Assembly: GCF_006538705.1 (NCBI RefSeq)
Contig: NZ_BJLP01000021.1
Location: 1 to 61,037, forward strand
Direction: 5' to 3'
Length of the DNA stretch: 61,037 nucleotides
DNA from: Cellulomonas uda
GTDB taxonomy: Bacteria > Actinomycetota > Actinomycetes > Actinomycetales > Cellulomonadaceae
Positions 15,041 to 24,366 of the stretch are shown here, piece by piece. Every line of letters begins with the position of its first letter. The first letter of the stretch is position 1. Under the pieces are notes generated by a model. That model made no database searches and was not told where the DNA came from. It saw nothing but the letters and a program-made list of their open reading frames with translations. The position numbers and the translations under genes are program-made.

Positions 15041-16779
15041 GCCGCCTCCTGCGCGCTGAGCTGGGAGTACACGATCTCCTGGTAGGTCGCGTTCGCCCCG
15101 AGCAGCTCGTCGTGCGTCCCCTGCCCGACCACGCGGCCGGCGTCGAGCACCACGATGTGCTCGGCGTGCCGGATCGTCGCGACGCGCTGCGCGACCACGA
15201 GCACGCCCGCGTCGCGGGTCTCGGGGACGAGCGCGGCGCGCAGCGCGGCGTCCGTGGCGTAGTCGAGCGCGGAGAACGAGTCGTCGAACAGGTACACGCG
15301 TGGGCGGGCGGCGAGCGCCCGCGCGATCGCGAGACGTTGGCGTTGCCCGCCCGAGACGTTGGTGCCGCCCTGCGCGATCGGTGCGTCGAGGCCGCCGGGC
15401 ATGGCCTCGACGAACTCGCGGGCCTGAGCGACCTCCAGCGCGTGCCACAGCTCGTCGTCGCCCGCGCCCGGCGCACCGTACTCGAGGTTCGAGCGCACCG
15501 TCCCCGAGAACAGGTACGGCTTCTGCGGGACCAGCCCGATCTGGGACCAGAGCTCGGGCAGCGCGACGTCGCGCACGTCGACGCCACCGAGGAGCACCTG
15601 CCCGCCCGTCACGTCGTAGAGCCGTGGCACGAGGTGGAGAAGCGTCGACTTGCCCGACCCCGTCGAGCCGATGATCGCGGTGGTCCGGCCGGGCTCGACC
15701 ACCAGGTCGACCTCCTCGAGCACGGCGCGCTCCGCACCGGGGTACCGGAACTCGACGCCCCGCAGCTCGAGCCTCGCGCGCGTGCGCGCGTCGGTGGGCA
15801 GCGCGACCGGTGCGGCGGGCGGGAGCACGCTCGTCGTGGTCTCGAGCACCTCACCGACGCGACCCGCGGCGACGACCGCACGCGGGAACATCACGAACAT
15901 CATCGTGCTCATCATCACGGCCATGAGGATGTACGCGATGTAGGACAGGAACGCCGTGAGCTGGCCGATCTGCATCGCACCGTCCGCGACCCGGTGCCCG
16001 CCGAACCAGATGACCGACGTGCTCGTCACGTTCAGGACCAGCATCACGGCGGGGAACATCAGCGCCATGAGCTGCCCGGTGCGCAGCGACGTGTCGTACA
16101 GCGCGCGGTTCGCCTCGTCGAACCTGGCGGCCTCACGCTCCTCGCGGACGAACGCGCGGACCACCCGCACCCCGGCGATCTGCTCGCGCAGCACGCGGTT
16201 GATCGCGTCGATCCGCTTCTGCATCACCCGGAAGTACGGGATCATCCGTGAGACGACCGCCCCGATGACCAGCCCGAGCACGGGCACCGCGACCACGAGG
16301 ATCCACGACAGCCCGACGTCCTCCTGCAGCGCCATGACCACACCCCCGACGAGCATGATCGGGGCCATCAGGACGAACGTGAACGTCATGAGCGCGACCA
16401 TCTGGATCTGCTGCACGTCGTTCGTCGTGCGGGTGATCAGCGTCGGCGCGCCGAACTGCCCGAGCTCGCGCGCGGAGAACGTCTGCACGTGCGCGAACAG
16501 CCGTCGTCGCAGGTCGCGACCGAAGCCAGTCGCGGCGTAGGAGCCGTACCAGACCGCCCCGATCGCGGTGACGACCTGCACGAGGCTGACCGCGAGCATC
16601 ACGCCGCCGAGCCGCATGATGGTCGCGGTGTCGCCCTGCGCGACGCCGTCGTCGATGATCCGCGCGTTCAGGCTCGGCAGGTAGAGCGTCGCGAGCGTCT
16701 GCACGAGCTGCAGGAGGACGACGGCGGTCACCGCCCCGGAGTACGGGCGCAGGTGCTCCTTCAGCAGTCGGTCGAGCAT
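15037..16779 (-). CDS. ABC exporter half-transporter, subunit with degenerate ATPase site
   Basis: 580 aa, ATG at 16779 with GAGGAG upstream. A six-helix exporter membrane domain (TRTTNDVQQIQM as coupling region) precedes an ATPase domain with Walker A GSTGSGKST, canonical signature VSGGQRQRLAIARAL, and a Walker B of VYLFDDSFSALD, where Asp replaces the catalytic Glu. Paired with the next gene, whose Walker B is intact and signature altered, this gives the classic one-active, one-degenerate-site arrangement of heterodimeric exporters. First gene of the two-gene unit; a palindrome lies between its predicted promoter elements. Confidence 0.9.
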   Translation of the reverse strand: MLDRLLKEHLRPYSGAVTAVVLLQLVQTLATLYLPSLNARIIDDGVAQGDTATIMRLGGVMLAVSLVQVVTAIGAVWYGSYAATGFGRDLRRRLFAHVQTFSARELGQFGAPTLITRTTNDVQQIQMVALMTFTFVLMAPIMLVGGVVMALQEDVGLSWILVVAVPVLGLVIGAVVSRMIPYFRVMQKRIDAINRVLREQIAGVRVVRAFVREEREAARFDEANRALYDTSLRTGQLMALMFPAVMLVLNVTSTSVIWFGGHRVADGAMQIGQLTAFLSYIAYILMAVMMSTMMFVMFPRAVVAAGRVGEVLETTTSVLPPAAPVALPTDARTRARLELRGVEFRYPGAERAVLEEVDLVVEPGRTTAIIGSTGSGKSTLLHLVPRLYDVTGGQVLLGGVDVRDVALPELWSQIGLVPQKPYLFSGTVRSNLEYGAPGAGDDELWHALEVAQAREFVEAMPGGLDAPIAQGGTNVSGGQRQRLAIARALAARPRVYLFDDSFSALDYATDAALRAALVPETRDAGVLVVAQRVATIRHAEHIVVLDAGRVVGQGTHDELLGANATYQEIVYSQLSAQEAA

Positions 16780-16854
16780 CGACGCTCCTCACGTCCGGGG
16801 GTCACGCGCGGCCACGTCCGCGCACGCGCGGGCCCGACCACCCGCACGCCACGC

Positions 16855-16884
16855 TAGATGACTGCTGTCTGCAGACGAACACAA
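16855..16884 (-). promoter_or_regulatory. Possible promoter with palindromic operator of the ABC exporter genes
   Basis: On the minus strand TTGTGT (16884-16879) and CATCTA (16860-16855) are 18 bases apart and could be -35 and -10. The perfect palindrome GTCTGCAGAC (16867-16876) lies between them, a typical place for a repressor. No regulator gene adjoins. Confidence 0.35.
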
Positions 16885-16906
16885 TTCGCCCTGAGCGCAC
16901 AAGGTC

Positions 16907-16942
16907 GCACCCCCGCCGCGGACGGTCGCGCGACGGGGGTGC
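16907..16942 (-). terminator. Terminator of the NfeD-SPFH unit
   Basis: GCACCCCCGCCGCG (16907-16920) pairs with 16929-16942 over 14 bp with one mismatch and an 8-base loop, 38 bases past the SPFH gene's stop. Confidence 0.65.
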
Positions 16943-16980
16943 CGTGGGAGATGAGGAGTCAGATGCGGTGCCGGAGCGGG

Positions 16981-18216
16981 TCAGCCCTGGTCGCGAGGCT
17001 GCGGCGGCGCCGGCGGCTCGTCGCGGGTCGGGGCGGGCGGCGCGTCCTGCGGCGGCACCGGGGGGACGGGCGGCGCCGGCGGCGCGGCAGGACGCGGCGG
17101 GACCGCTGCGCCGCCCGGGTGCTGCCCGAGCTCGGCCGCGGGGTCGAACGGACGCCCCGACAACGTGCCCGCGCTCGTCGCGTCGGCCGTCGCGGCCGCC
17201 GACTCGCGGCGGGCCTCGGCGAGCGCCTCGGCCGGGTCGGTGAGCGTCACGGGCGGCAGGTCGCCGTCCGCGAGCGGCGACTCCCCGGCGGGACGGTCGG
17301 CCTCGGTGGCGCCCGGCGCGGGCCACCCGCCGAACCCCTTGGCCATCTGCCCGAGCGCGCCCGTGAGCTCGGCGGGCAGGAACCACATCTTGTTCGACGG
17401 GTACGCCGCGATCTTCGGCAGCGTCTGCAGGTACTGGTAGGCGAGCAGCTTGGGGTCGGCGTCGCCGCGGTGCACGGCGTCGAAGACCTGCAGGATCGCG
17501 CGCGCCTCGCCCTCGGCCCGCAGGATCGCGGACTGCGCCTCACCCTCGGCCCGCAGGATCGCCGACTGCTTCTCGCCCTCGGCGGTGAGGATCTGCGACT
17601 GCTTGACGCCCTCCGCGGTGAGGATCGCCGCGCGACGGTCGCGCTCGGCACGCATCTGCTGCTCCATCGAGCCCTGGACCGACGCGGGCGGGTCGATGGC
17701 CTTGAGCTCGACCCGGTTGACGCGGATGCCCCACTTGCCGGTCGCCTCGTCGAGCACCCCGCGGAGCTGGCCGTTGATCTGGTCGCGGCTCGTGAGGGTC
17801 TGCTCGAGGTCCATCGAGCCGATGACGTTGCGCAGCGTGGTGACGGTGAGCTGCTCGATGCCGGTGATGTAGTTCGCGATCTCGTAGACCGCGTCCTTCG
17901 GCGACGTCACCTGGAAGTAGATGACCGTGTCGATGCTGACGACGAGGTTGTCGGACGTGATGACGGGCTGCGGCGGGAACGAGACGACCTGCTCGCGCAG
18001 GTCGACGCTCGCGCGCACGCGGTCGATGAACGGGATGAGCAGGTGCAGGCCCGCGTCCAGGGTCCGGCTGTAGCGTCCGAGCCGCTCGACGATGACCGCG
18101 ACCGCCTGCGGCACGATCCGCACGGACCGGAACAGCGCGACGAGCACGAAGATCAGGACGAGCCCGCCCACCACGATCAGCGCGAGCTGGCCGACGTCGG
18201 TGGTGTCCTCGGTCAT
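16981..18216 (-). CDS. SPFH/band 7 membrane protein (slipin/paraslipin, QmcA-like)
   Basis: 411 aa from the ATG at 18216 (AAGGAGG upstream). One N-terminal membrane helix (about 9-30), then an SPFH domain (IVPQAVAVIVERLGRYSRTLDAGLHLLIPF, matching stomatin-type proteins, split here for length: IVPQAVAVIVERLGRY and TLDAGLHLLIPFIDRV), a charged helical region of near-repeats ending in AEGEKQSAIL and AEGEAQSAIL (about 205-265), and a Pro-rich C-terminal tail of about 100 residues. Such proteins form oligomers that organise membrane microdomains or control proteases. The NfeD gene lies 32 bases upstream, the usual partnership. The Pro-rich tail (PPAPPVPPVPP) is longer than in most relatives. Confidence 0.88.
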   Translation of the reverse strand: MTEDTTDVGQLALIVVGGLVLIFVLVALFRSVRIVPQAVAVIVERLGRYSRTLDAGLHLLIPFIDRVRASVDLREQVVSFPPQPVITSDNLVVSIDTVIYFQVTSPKDAVYEIANYITGIEQLTVTTLRNVIGSMDLEQTLTSRDQINGQLRGVLDEATGKWGIRVNRVELKAIDPPASVQGSMEQQMRAERDRRAAILTAEGVKQSQILTAEGEKQSAILRAEGEAQSAILRAEGEARAILQVFDAVHRGDADPKLLAYQYLQTLPKIAAYPSNKMWFLPAELTGALGQMAKGFGGWPAPGATEADRPAGESPLADGDLPPVTLTDPAEALAEARRESAAATADATSAGTLSGRPFDPAAELGQHPGGAAVPPRPAAPPAPPVPPVPPQDAPPAPTRDEPPAPPQPRDQG

Positions 18217-18248
18217 GGAGCCTCCTTGGTCCGTTCGGTGGTGCCGCG

Positions 18249-18683
18249 CTAGGGGCGCGGCGTGGGGACGACGACCGCGGTCGCGCCGTCGATGCGGGTG
18301 ACCGTGACCTCGGTGCCGGGTGTCAGGGCGTCGCCGTCGGACGTCCGGGCGCTCCACACCTCACCCGCGAGCTTGACCCGCCCGGTCTCGCCCGTGACCG
18401 TCGCGATCACGACCGCCGGACGGCCGACGAGAGCGGACGCGTTGGTCTCGACGAGTGGCGTGCGTCGCCGCAGGTGCCGCAGCAGCCACGGCCGCAGCGT
18501 GACGAGCAGCAGCACGGACACGACGGCGGCGACGACGATCTGCACCCACAGCGGCGCTCCCGCGGCGCTGGCGACCCCTCCCGCGAGGGCCCCGCCCGCG
18601 GCCATGATGAAGACGAGCTCGAGCGAGAGCATCTCCAGGATGCCGAGCACCAGGGCGCTGCCGACCCACCAGAGCCACTCCAC
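18249..18683 (-). CDS. NfeD-family membrane protein
   Basis: 144 aa from a GTG at 18683 (GGGAGG 9 bases upstream; a GTG at 18692 would overlap that site). Two to three membrane helices (WLWWVGSALVLGILEMLSLE and following) precede a C-terminal OB-fold-like domain containing LVGRPAVVIATVTGETGRVKLAGEVWSA (key residues VG..A......G.V...GE.W). NfeD proteins act with SPFH proteins, and the SPFH gene follows directly. Role: membrane-domain organisation or quality control, by family. Confidence 0.85.
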   Translation of the reverse strand: MEWLWWVGSALVLGILEMLSLELVFIMAAGGALAGGVASAAGAPLWVQIVVAAVVSVLLLVTLRPWLLRHLRRRTPLVETNASALVGRPAVVIATVTGETGRVKLAGEVWSARTSDGDALTPGTEVTVTRIDGATAVVVPTPRP

Positions 18684-18808
18684 CCTGCGCACCTCCCGAT
18701 CGTCAGCCGTGCACCGATCCTAGGCACACTCTTGACGGTCTCGTGATGATTCGGGCGCCGAGCGCCCACAAGGAGCGACGTGCGGGCGACGAACGGTCAG
18801 GCAGGCGG

Positions 18809-19600
18809 TCAGGCGAGCGTCGCGGCGCGGGCGGACCAGCGGCCCGCGTGGCGGTCGAGCAGCAGGTCGATCCCGAACGCGCCCGAGAGCTGCTCGGCCG
18901 TGAGGACCTCCTCGATGGGGCCGGACGCGTGGACCGCGCCGTCGCGCAGGAGCAGCAGGTGCGTGAAGCCCGGCGGGATCTCCTCGACGTGGTGCGTGAC
19001 GAGCACCAGCACGGGCGAGCGGCGGTCGTCGGCCAGCTCGGCGAGCGCGCCGACGAGCTCCTCGCGGCCACCGAGGTCGAGCCCTGCCGCGGGCTCGTCG
19101 AGCAGCAGGAGCTCGGGGTCGGCCATCAGGGCACGAGCGATCTGCACGCGCTTGCGCTCACCCTCGCTGAGGGTGCCGAAGTACCGGTCGCCGAGGTGCT
19201 CGACCCCGAACGCCCGCAGCAGGTCGGTCGCGCGGGTCTCGTCGAGGTCCTCGTACTCCTCGCGCCAGCGCCCCGTCATGCCGTACGCGGCGGTCAGCAC
19301 CACGTCGCGCACGAGCTCACCCGTGGGGATCTTGTCGGCGAGCGCGGAGCTGGACAGGCCGATGCGCGGCCGCAGCTCGAAGACGTCGACGTTGCCGAGC
19401 CGGCTGCCGAGGAGTTGCGCCGAGCCGCTCGTCGGGTGCATGCGCCCCGAGGCGACCTGCAGCAGCGTCGTCTTGCCCGCGCCGTTGCGTCCCAGGACGA
19501 CCCAGCGCTCACCCTCGGCGACCGTCCACGACACGCTGTCGAGGATCGTCGTCGTCCCCCGTCTGATCGTCACGTCCTGGAGGTCGAGCACGTCGGTCAT
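18809..19600 (-). CDS. Stand-alone ABC transporter ATP-binding protein
   Basis: 263 aa from the ATG at 19600. A single nucleotide-binding domain with Walker A GRNGAGKTT, signature LSEGERKRVQIARAL (Glu replaces the second Gly of LSGGQ), Walker B LLLLDEPAAGLD and switch His in VTHHVEEI. It most resembles ModF/YlmA-like cytosolic ABC proteins, which lack a dedicated permease. No permease gene is next to it. TAGGGT lies 6 bases before the ATG, which suggests a leaderless transcript. Confidence 0.85.
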   Translation of the reverse strand: MTDVLDLQDVTIRRGTTTILDSVSWTVAEGERWVVLGRNGAGKTTLLQVASGRMHPTSGSAQLLGSRLGNVDVFELRPRIGLSSSALADKIPTGELVRDVVLTAAYGMTGRWREEYEDLDETRATDLLRAFGVEHLGDRYFGTLSEGERKRVQIARALMADPELLLLDEPAAGLDLGGREELVGALAELADDRRSPVLVLVTHHVEEIPPGFTHLLLLRDGAVHASGPIEEVLTAEQLSGAFGIDLLLDRHAGRWSARAATLA

Positions 19601-19606
19601 GGCACG

Positions 19607-19612
19607 ACCCTA
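19607..19612 (-). promoter_or_regulatory. -10 element (TAGGGT) of the lone ABC ATPase gene
   Basis: TAGGGT on the minus strand, 6 bases before the ATG at 19600; no ribosome site. Confidence 0.55.
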
Positions 19613-19671
19613 ACCTTCGAGCGCCCGTCCCCGCGCACACGCCTCGCGACGGACGGCGGGCCCGGACGCCG

Positions 19672-19677
19672 TACCGT
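19672..19677 (+). promoter_or_regulatory. -10 element (TACCGT) of the 268-aa gene
   Basis: TACCGT ends 6 bases before the GTG at 19684; no ribosome site between. Confidence 0.5.
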
Positions 19678-19683
19678 GGGCGG

Positions 19684-20490
19684 GTGCCCGACCTCGACCT
19701 GCCCAGGGGCGCCGTGCTCGCGCTGTGGCTCGGCGCGACCGCCGCCCGCCCCGCCGGCTCTCCCGTGCCCACGGCCGCACTGCGCGGCGTGCAGGGCGAC
19801 GACGAGCCGCACGAGGTGGTGGACGCGACCGGCTCCCGCCTCGACCTCGCCGACGCGGTCGCGTCGTGGACGGCCCCCGACCTCGACGTCGTCGCGCTCC
19901 TGCCGGCCCCCGGCGACGTCGCGGGCGTGCCCGCCGCGGTGAGCGCGCAGGCGCTCGACGCGCGTGAGGTCGTCCTGCTGCGCTCGGCGGGCCGCAGCCT
20001 CGCGCTCGTCCCGGAGGTGACCGGGTTCGGCTCGGCCCTCGAGCCCGGGCACCTGGTCACGTGGCACGCCACCGAGGTGCCCGACTGGACGCTGGCGGTG
20101 CAGGGGCTCGGCACGCTCGAGGACGCCGACCGAGGCCTGCGGCGCGGCCTGACGGACGTCACGGACGCGCTCGTGCGCCTCGACGTGGCGCACTGGGACG
20201 ACGAGCACGCGGCGCAGGTGGTCGCGCTGCGCGACGCGGGCGTGCCGACCTGGCGGCTGCCGGACCGTCTCGACGCGCGCCGCGGTCGGATCCTCGCGAG
20301 CGCCGCGCGGCTGCTCGCGATCGTGGACCTCGCGACCCGCGACGACGGCGGCGCCGTCAACCTGTGGCAGGCCGACCAGCGCACCGCCGCGCTGCGCGAC
20401 GTCGACCGGCTCGCGCGTCGTGCGCTGTCCGCCGCGACGTTCGCCGGCCCGGCCGCGGGCCCGGGTCCTCAGGCGAGCACGCCTCGGTAG
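19684..20490 (+). CDS. Conserved hypothetical protein, 268 aa
   Basis: GTG at 19684 to a stop at 20490. Strong GC3 bias over the full length supports coding. Sequence blocks such as [18 protein letters not shown] and [20 protein letters not shown] look like structured segments, but I recognise no family; there is no membrane helix, signal peptide or cysteine-rich motif. The last 22 bases overlap the 3' end of the convergent glgM gene. Conserved unknown genes are often found near glycogen genes in actinobacteria, so a link to glycogen metabolism is possible but unproven. Confidence 0.75.
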   Translation: MPDLDLPRGAVLALWLGATAARPAGSPVPTAALRGVQGDDEPHEVVDATGSRLDLADAVASWTAPDLDVVALLPAPGDVAGVPAAVSAQALDAREVVLLRSAGRSLALVPEVTGFGSALEPGHLVTWHATEVPDWTLAVQGLGTLEDADRGLRRGLTDVTDALVRLDVAHWDDEHAAQVVALRDAGVPTWRLPDRLDARRGRILASAARLLAIVDLATRDDGGAVNLWQADQRTAALRDVDRLARRALSAATFAGPAAGPGPQASTPR

Positions 20491-21704
20491 ACCTCGAGGG
20501 TGCGCTCGGCGACGGCCGCCCACGAGAAGTGGTCCTCGACCCGCTGCCGGGCCGCCAGGCCCCACCGCCGGGCGCGCTCGACGTCCGTGACCGCCTCCGT
20601 GAGCGCGGCGGCGAGGTCGGCGACGAACCGCTCGGGGTCGCGCGGTGTACCCGTGCCGTCCTGCACCTGGTCGATCGGGACGAGCCAGCCCGTGACGCCG
20701 TCGTCGACGACCTCGGGGATGCCGCCCGTCGCGGTGCCGACCACGGGCAGCCCGACGGCCATGGCCTCGAGGTTGACGATGCCGAGCGGCTCGTAGACCG
20801 ACGGGCAGACGAACACCGTCGACGCGGCGAGGACGGCGACGAGGTCCTCGCGCGGGAGCATCTGCTCGATCCACACCACTCCCGAGCGGCGCGTGCGCAG
20901 CGCCTCGACGAGGCCCGTGACCTCGGCGGCGATCTCGGGGGTGTCGGGTGCGCCCGCGCACAGCACGAGCTGCACGTCGGCCGGCAGCGACTCGGCCGCG
21001 CGCAGCAGGTACGGCAGGCCCTTCTGGCGCGTGATGCGCCCGACGAACACGACCGCGGGACGCGTCGGGTCGATGCCGAGCGCGCGCACGGTCTCGTCCG
21101 CGTGCGCGAGCGCGGCCTCGTCGGTGGGCCGACGCCACGCCGCCAGGTCGATGCCGTTGTGCACGACGTGCACGCGTGCGGGGTCGACCGCGGGGTAGCT
21201 GCGCAGGATGTCCTCGCGCATGCCGCCCGAGACGGCGATCACCGCCGCCGCGCCCTCGTAGGCGGTGCGCTCGACCCAGCTCGAGACCGCGTACCCACCG
21301 CCGAGCTGCTCGGCCTTCCACGGCCGCAGCGGCTCCAGGCTGTGCGCCGTGAGCACGTGCGGCACGCCGTGCAGCAGCCCGGCGACGTGCCCGGCGAGGT
21401 TCGCGTACCACGTGTGCGAGTGCACCAGGTCGGTCGCGACGTCGTCCTCGCCCGCACCGATGCCCGCGACGATCTCGAGGTCGACCCCGAGCGTCTGCAG
21501 CGCCGCGTTGGTGCCCGACAGACCCCCCGGGACCGAGTAGCCGTGCACGCCCTGCTCGCGCGCCGCGTCGTCGCGCGGCCCGTCGAAGCAGTGCACGCGC
21601 ACGTCGAGGCTGCCCCGCAGCACCGCGGCCAGCTCCGCGACGTGCACCCCGGCCCCTCCGTAGACGTGCGGGGGGTACTCCCGGGTGAGCATGTCGACGC
21701 GCAC
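20469..21704 (-). CDS. glgM: GT4 glycogen synthase / alpha-maltose-1-phosphate synthase
   Basis: 411 aa from a GTG at 21704 with GGAGG 7 bases upstream. The N-terminus [20 protein letters not shown], the [15 protein letters not shown] donor-side motif and the C-terminal [20 protein letters not shown] (E-x7-E) are typical of the GT4 actinobacterial 'GlgA', shown in M. tuberculosis (Rv1212c) to make alpha-maltose-1-phosphate from ADP-glucose and glucose-1-phosphate. It is divergent from glgC, which supplies ADP-glucose, as in mycobacteria. Function as GlgM rather than a classical synthase is inferred from that family. Confidence 0.9.
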   Translation of the reverse strand: MRVDMLTREYPPHVYGGAGVHVAELAAVLRGSLDVRVHCFDGPRDDAAREQGVHGYSVPGGLSGTNAALQTLGVDLEIVAGIGAGEDDVATDLVHSHTWYANLAGHVAGLLHGVPHVLTAHSLEPLRPWKAEQLGGGYAVSSWVERTAYEGAAAVIAVSGGMREDILRSYPAVDPARVHVVHNGIDLAAWRRPTDEAALAHADETVRALGIDPTRPAVVFVGRITRQKGLPYLLRAAESLPADVQLVLCAGAPDTPEIAAEVTGLVEALRTRRSGVVWIEQMLPREDLVAVLAASTVFVCPSVYEPLGIVNLEAMAVGLPVVGTATGGIPEVVDDGVTGWLVPIDQVQDGTGTPRDPERFVADLAAALTEAVTDVERARRWGLAARQRVEDHFSWAAVAERTLEVYRGVLA

Positions 21705-21808
21705 AGACGACCTCCGTGGACGGCGGCCCGCACGCACCGGCGGGCCGTGATGCGCGACACGCTAGCGCGTGAACGCGCCCTGGCCTCGCCCGCACCGCCT
21801 GTCGGGCC

Positions 21809-21814
21809 TAGGGT
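21809..21814 (+). promoter_or_regulatory. -10 element (TAGGGT) of glgC
   Basis: TAGGGT lies 7 bases before the glgC ATG and no ribosome site is present. Confidence 0.6.
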
Positions 21815-21821
21815 TCGGGGC

Positions 21822-23063
21822 ATGGCACAACCGCGCGTCCTGGCCATCGTCCTCGCAGGTGGCGAGGGCAAGCGACTCATGCCGCTCACGGCCCACCGGG
21901 CGAAGCCGGCAGTCCCGTTCGGCGGGATCTACCGGCTCATCGACTTCGCCCTGTCGAACGTCATCAACTCCCACTACCTGCACGTGATCGTGCTGACGCA
22001 GTACAAGTCCCACAGCCTGGACCGGCACGTCTCGAAGACGTGGCGCATGTCGGCCCTGCTCGGCAACTACGTCGCCGCCGTCCCCGCGCAGCAGCGCGTC
22101 GGCAAGCACTGGTACCTCGGCAGCGCCGACGCGATCTACCAGTGCCTGAACATCATCGACGACGAGCGCCCCGACATCGTGGTCGTGGTCGGCGCCGACC
22201 ACGTCTACCGCATGGACTTCTCCCAGATGGTCGACGCGCACATCGCGTCCGGTGCCGAGCTGACCGTCGCGGGCATCCGCCAGCCGATCGAGGAGGCCGA
22301 CCAGTTCGGCGTCATCGAGACGCACCCGGACGACCCGACGCGCATCAGGGCGTTCCGCGAGAAGCCGACCGACGCGATCGGCCTGGCGGACTCGCCGCAC
22401 GAGGTGCTCGCCTCGATGGGCAACTACGTGATCGACGCGGACGCCCTGGTGAAGGCCGTGACGGTCGACGCCGAGGACGTGAACTCCCGGCACGACATGG
22501 GTGGCGACATCGTGCCGTGGTTCGTCGAGCGCGGGACCGCGGGCGTGTACGACTTCATCCGCAACGACGTGCCGGGCTCGACGCCCCGTGACCGGGACTA
22601 CTGGCGCGACGTCGGGACGATCGACGCGTTCTACGAGGCGAACATCGACCTCATCGCGGTCGAGCCGGTGTTCAACCTGTACAACGACGAGTGGCCCCTG
22701 CACACCGGCTACACGGGTCTGCCGCCGGCCAAGTTCGTGCACGCCGGCGCGGGCCGTCTCGGGCACGCCGCGGACTCGATCGTCTCCCCGGGCGTCGTCG
22801 TCTCGGGTGCGACGGTGTCCGGCTCGGTGCTCTCCCCGGGCATCCGGCTGCACTCGTGGGCGCAGGTCACGGACTCGGTGCTGATGGACGGCGTGCAGGT
22901 CAGCCGGTACGCGCAGGTGCACCGCGCGATCCTCGACAAGAACGTCATCGTCCCCGAGCGGGCGCGCATCGGGCTCGACCACGAGCACGACCGCGCGCGG
23001 GGCTTCACCGTGACCGAGTCCGGGCTCACCGTGGTCCCGAAGGGCTCGATCATCACGGACTGA
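21822..23063 (+). CDS. glgC: Glucose-1-phosphate adenylyltransferase (ADP-glucose pyrophosphorylase)
   Basis: 413 aa from the ATG at 21822. The nucleotidyltransferase domain opens with [18 protein letters not shown] and [15 protein letters not shown], the substrate loops of GlgC, and continues with [14 protein letters not shown] and [13 protein letters not shown]-terminal left-handed beta-helix holds the hexapeptide-like repeats ([20 protein letters not shown]). It forms ADP-glucose from ATP and glucose-1-phosphate, the committed step of glycogen synthesis. Length is normal. A strong terminator follows at 23085-23120. Confidence 0.96.
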   Translation: MAQPRVLAIVLAGGEGKRLMPLTAHRAKPAVPFGGIYRLIDFALSNVINSHYLHVIVLTQYKSHSLDRHVSKTWRMSALLGNYVAAVPAQQRVGKHWYLGSADAIYQCLNIIDDERPDIVVVVGADHVYRMDFSQMVDAHIASGAELTVAGIRQPIEEADQFGVIETHPDDPTRIRAFREKPTDAIGLADSPHEVLASMGNYVIDADALVKAVTVDAEDVNSRHDMGGDIVPWFVERGTAGVYDFIRNDVPGSTPRDRDYWRDVGTIDAFYEANIDLIAVEPVFNLYNDEWPLHTGYTGLPPAKFVHAGAGRLGHAADSIVSPGVVVSGATVSGSVLSPGIRLHSWAQVTDSVLMDGVQVSRYAQVHRAILDKNVIVPERARIGLDHEHDRARGFTVTESGLTVVPKGSIITD

Positions 23064-23084
23064 CCTTCGCTCGGCGTCGTGCGT

Positions 23085-23120
23085 GCGGGCCGGACCGTCG
23101 GCGTGGACGGTCCGGCCCGC
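23085..23120 (+). terminator. Terminator of glgC
   Basis: GCGGGCCGGACCGTC (23085-23099) and GACGGTCCGGCCCGC (23106-23120) form a perfect 15-bp stem with a 6-base loop, 22 bases past the glgC stop. Confidence 0.85.
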
Positions 23121-23136
23121 GGCACGTCGCGCTCGG

Positions 23137-23142
23137 TACCCT
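23137..23142 (+). promoter_or_regulatory. -10 element (TACCCT) of serB
   Basis: TACCCT lies 7 bases before the serB GTG and just after the glgC terminator, giving serB its own probable leaderless transcript. Confidence 0.5.
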
Positions 23143-23149
23143 GCACGCC

Positions 23150-23791
23150 GTGACGAACGCTGCCGCCGGCCTGCTCGTGATGGACGTCGACTCCACGCTC
23201 ATCACGGGCGAGGTGATCGAGATGCTCGCGGAGCACGCGGGGTCCGCCGAGCTCGTCACGCAGATCACCGAGCGCGCCATGCGCGGCGAGCTGGACTTCG
23301 CCGCGTCGCTGCACGAGCGCGTCGCGACCCTGGCCGGGCTGCCGGTGAGCGTGCTCGACGAGGTGCGTGCGCAGATGCGGCTCTCCCCCGGCGCACGCGA
23401 GCTCGTCGCGGCCGTGCAGGAGCGGGGGTGGGCCGTCGGGCTCGTCTCGGGCGGGTTCGTCGAGCTCGTGACACCGCTGGCCGCGTCGCTGGGCATCTCG
23501 CTCGTGCGCGCCAACCGGCTCGAGGTCGGCGACGGACGACTCACGGGACGCGTCACAGGCGCCGTCGTGGACCGCGCCGCGAAGGCGGTCGCGCTGCGCG
23601 ACTACGCCGCGAGCGTCGGTGTCGACCTCGCGGCGACGGTCGCGATCGGCGACGGCGCGAACGACCTCGACATGCTCGCGACGGCCGGCTTCGGCATCGC
23701 GTACAACGCCAAGCCGGTCGTCGCGCAGCAGGCCGACGCGACGATCGAGGGGCGCCTCGACGCCGCCCTCACCCTCGCGCCGTTCGCCTGA
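23150..23791 (+). CDS. serB: Phosphoserine phosphatase (HAD superfamily)
   Basis: 213 aa from GTG at 23150. HAD motif I is MDVDSTLITGE (nucleophile and acid Asp), motif II SGG in GLVSGGFVELV, and motif IV GDGANDLDML, with IAYNAKPVVAQQAD near the end, all as in SerB. It dephosphorylates O-phosphoserine, the last step of serine synthesis. It lacks the N-terminal ACT domains of the longer mycobacterial SerB2 form. It ends 9 bases from the convergent sixA. Confidence 0.92.
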   Translation: MTNAAAGLLVMDVDSTLITGEVIEMLAEHAGSAELVTQITERAMRGELDFAASLHERVATLAGLPVSVLDEVRAQMRLSPGARELVAAVQERGWAVGLVSGGFVELVTPLAASLGISLVRANRLEVGDGRLTGRVTGAVVDRAAKAVALRDYAASVGVDLAATVAIGDGANDLDMLATAGFGIAYNAKPVVAQQADATIEGRLDAALTLAPFA

Positions 23792-23800
23792 CGCCCGGCG

Positions 23801-24310
23801 TCAGGACGCGGTGACCAGGCGCAGGAGCCGGGCGGCGCGCGGCTGGAGGTCGGCCCACGCGCCGTCAAACTCGAGCCACGACCACGACGCGGTCGGCACA
23901 CCCACCTGCACGCGCGCGACCGCGGCCTCGTCGGAGCCGGGTCCGGCGAGCGTCGCGGCGGCATGCGACATGGTCGGCTCGTGCCCGACGACGACGAGCG
24001 TGCGCACCGCGGCGGGCGCGGACGCGACGAGCGAGAGCAGCGAGCGCACGCCCGCGTCGTACACCTCGCCGCGGTACTCGACCGGCGGCTCGAGGCCGAG
24101 CGCGCCGCGCACGAGCTCCCAGGTCTGACGCGTCCGCACGGCGCTGGAGCACCACACCAGGTCGGGAGCGACCCCGGCCTCGGCCATCGCCGCGCCCACG
24201 AGCGGGCACTGCCGGCGCCCCGCGAGCGCGAGCGGGCGCTCGTGGTCGGGGATGCCGTCGGGGTGCTCCGCCTTGGCGTGGCGCAGCAGCACGAGCCGTC
24301 GCGTGCTCAC
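23801..24310 (-). CDS. sixA: SixA-type phosphohistidine phosphatase (histidine phosphatase superfamily)
   Basis: 169 aa with a GTG start at 24310 (STRRLVLLRHAKAEH); an in-frame start up to 60 bases further upstream is possible. The catalytic His is in LLRHAKAEH, with the second active-site part VVGHEPTMSHAAATL and CSSAVRTRQTWELV between. SixA enzymes remove phosphate from phosphohistidine proteins in E. coli; in actinobacteria the substrate is not established. Lies 56 bases downstream of fabI on the same strand. Confidence 0.82.
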   Translation of the reverse strand: MSTRRLVLLRHAKAEHPDGIPDHERPLALAGRRQCPLVGAAMAEAGVAPDLVWCSSAVRTRQTWELVRGALGLEPPVEYRGEVYDAGVRSLLSLVASAPAAVRTLVVVGHEPTMSHAAATLAGPGSDEAAVARVQVGVPTASWSWLEFDGAWADLQPRAARLLRLVTAS

Positions 24311-24366
24311 GGGGTCAGCGTGCCACTCGGGCACGTCTCCCGCACGCACCGCGTCACCGGCCCGGG

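Noticed and set aside
13106..15085. Plus-strand open frame of about 659 codons opposite the ABC exporter gene
   Set aside because: No domain and typical shadow composition; the minus-strand exporter is intact.
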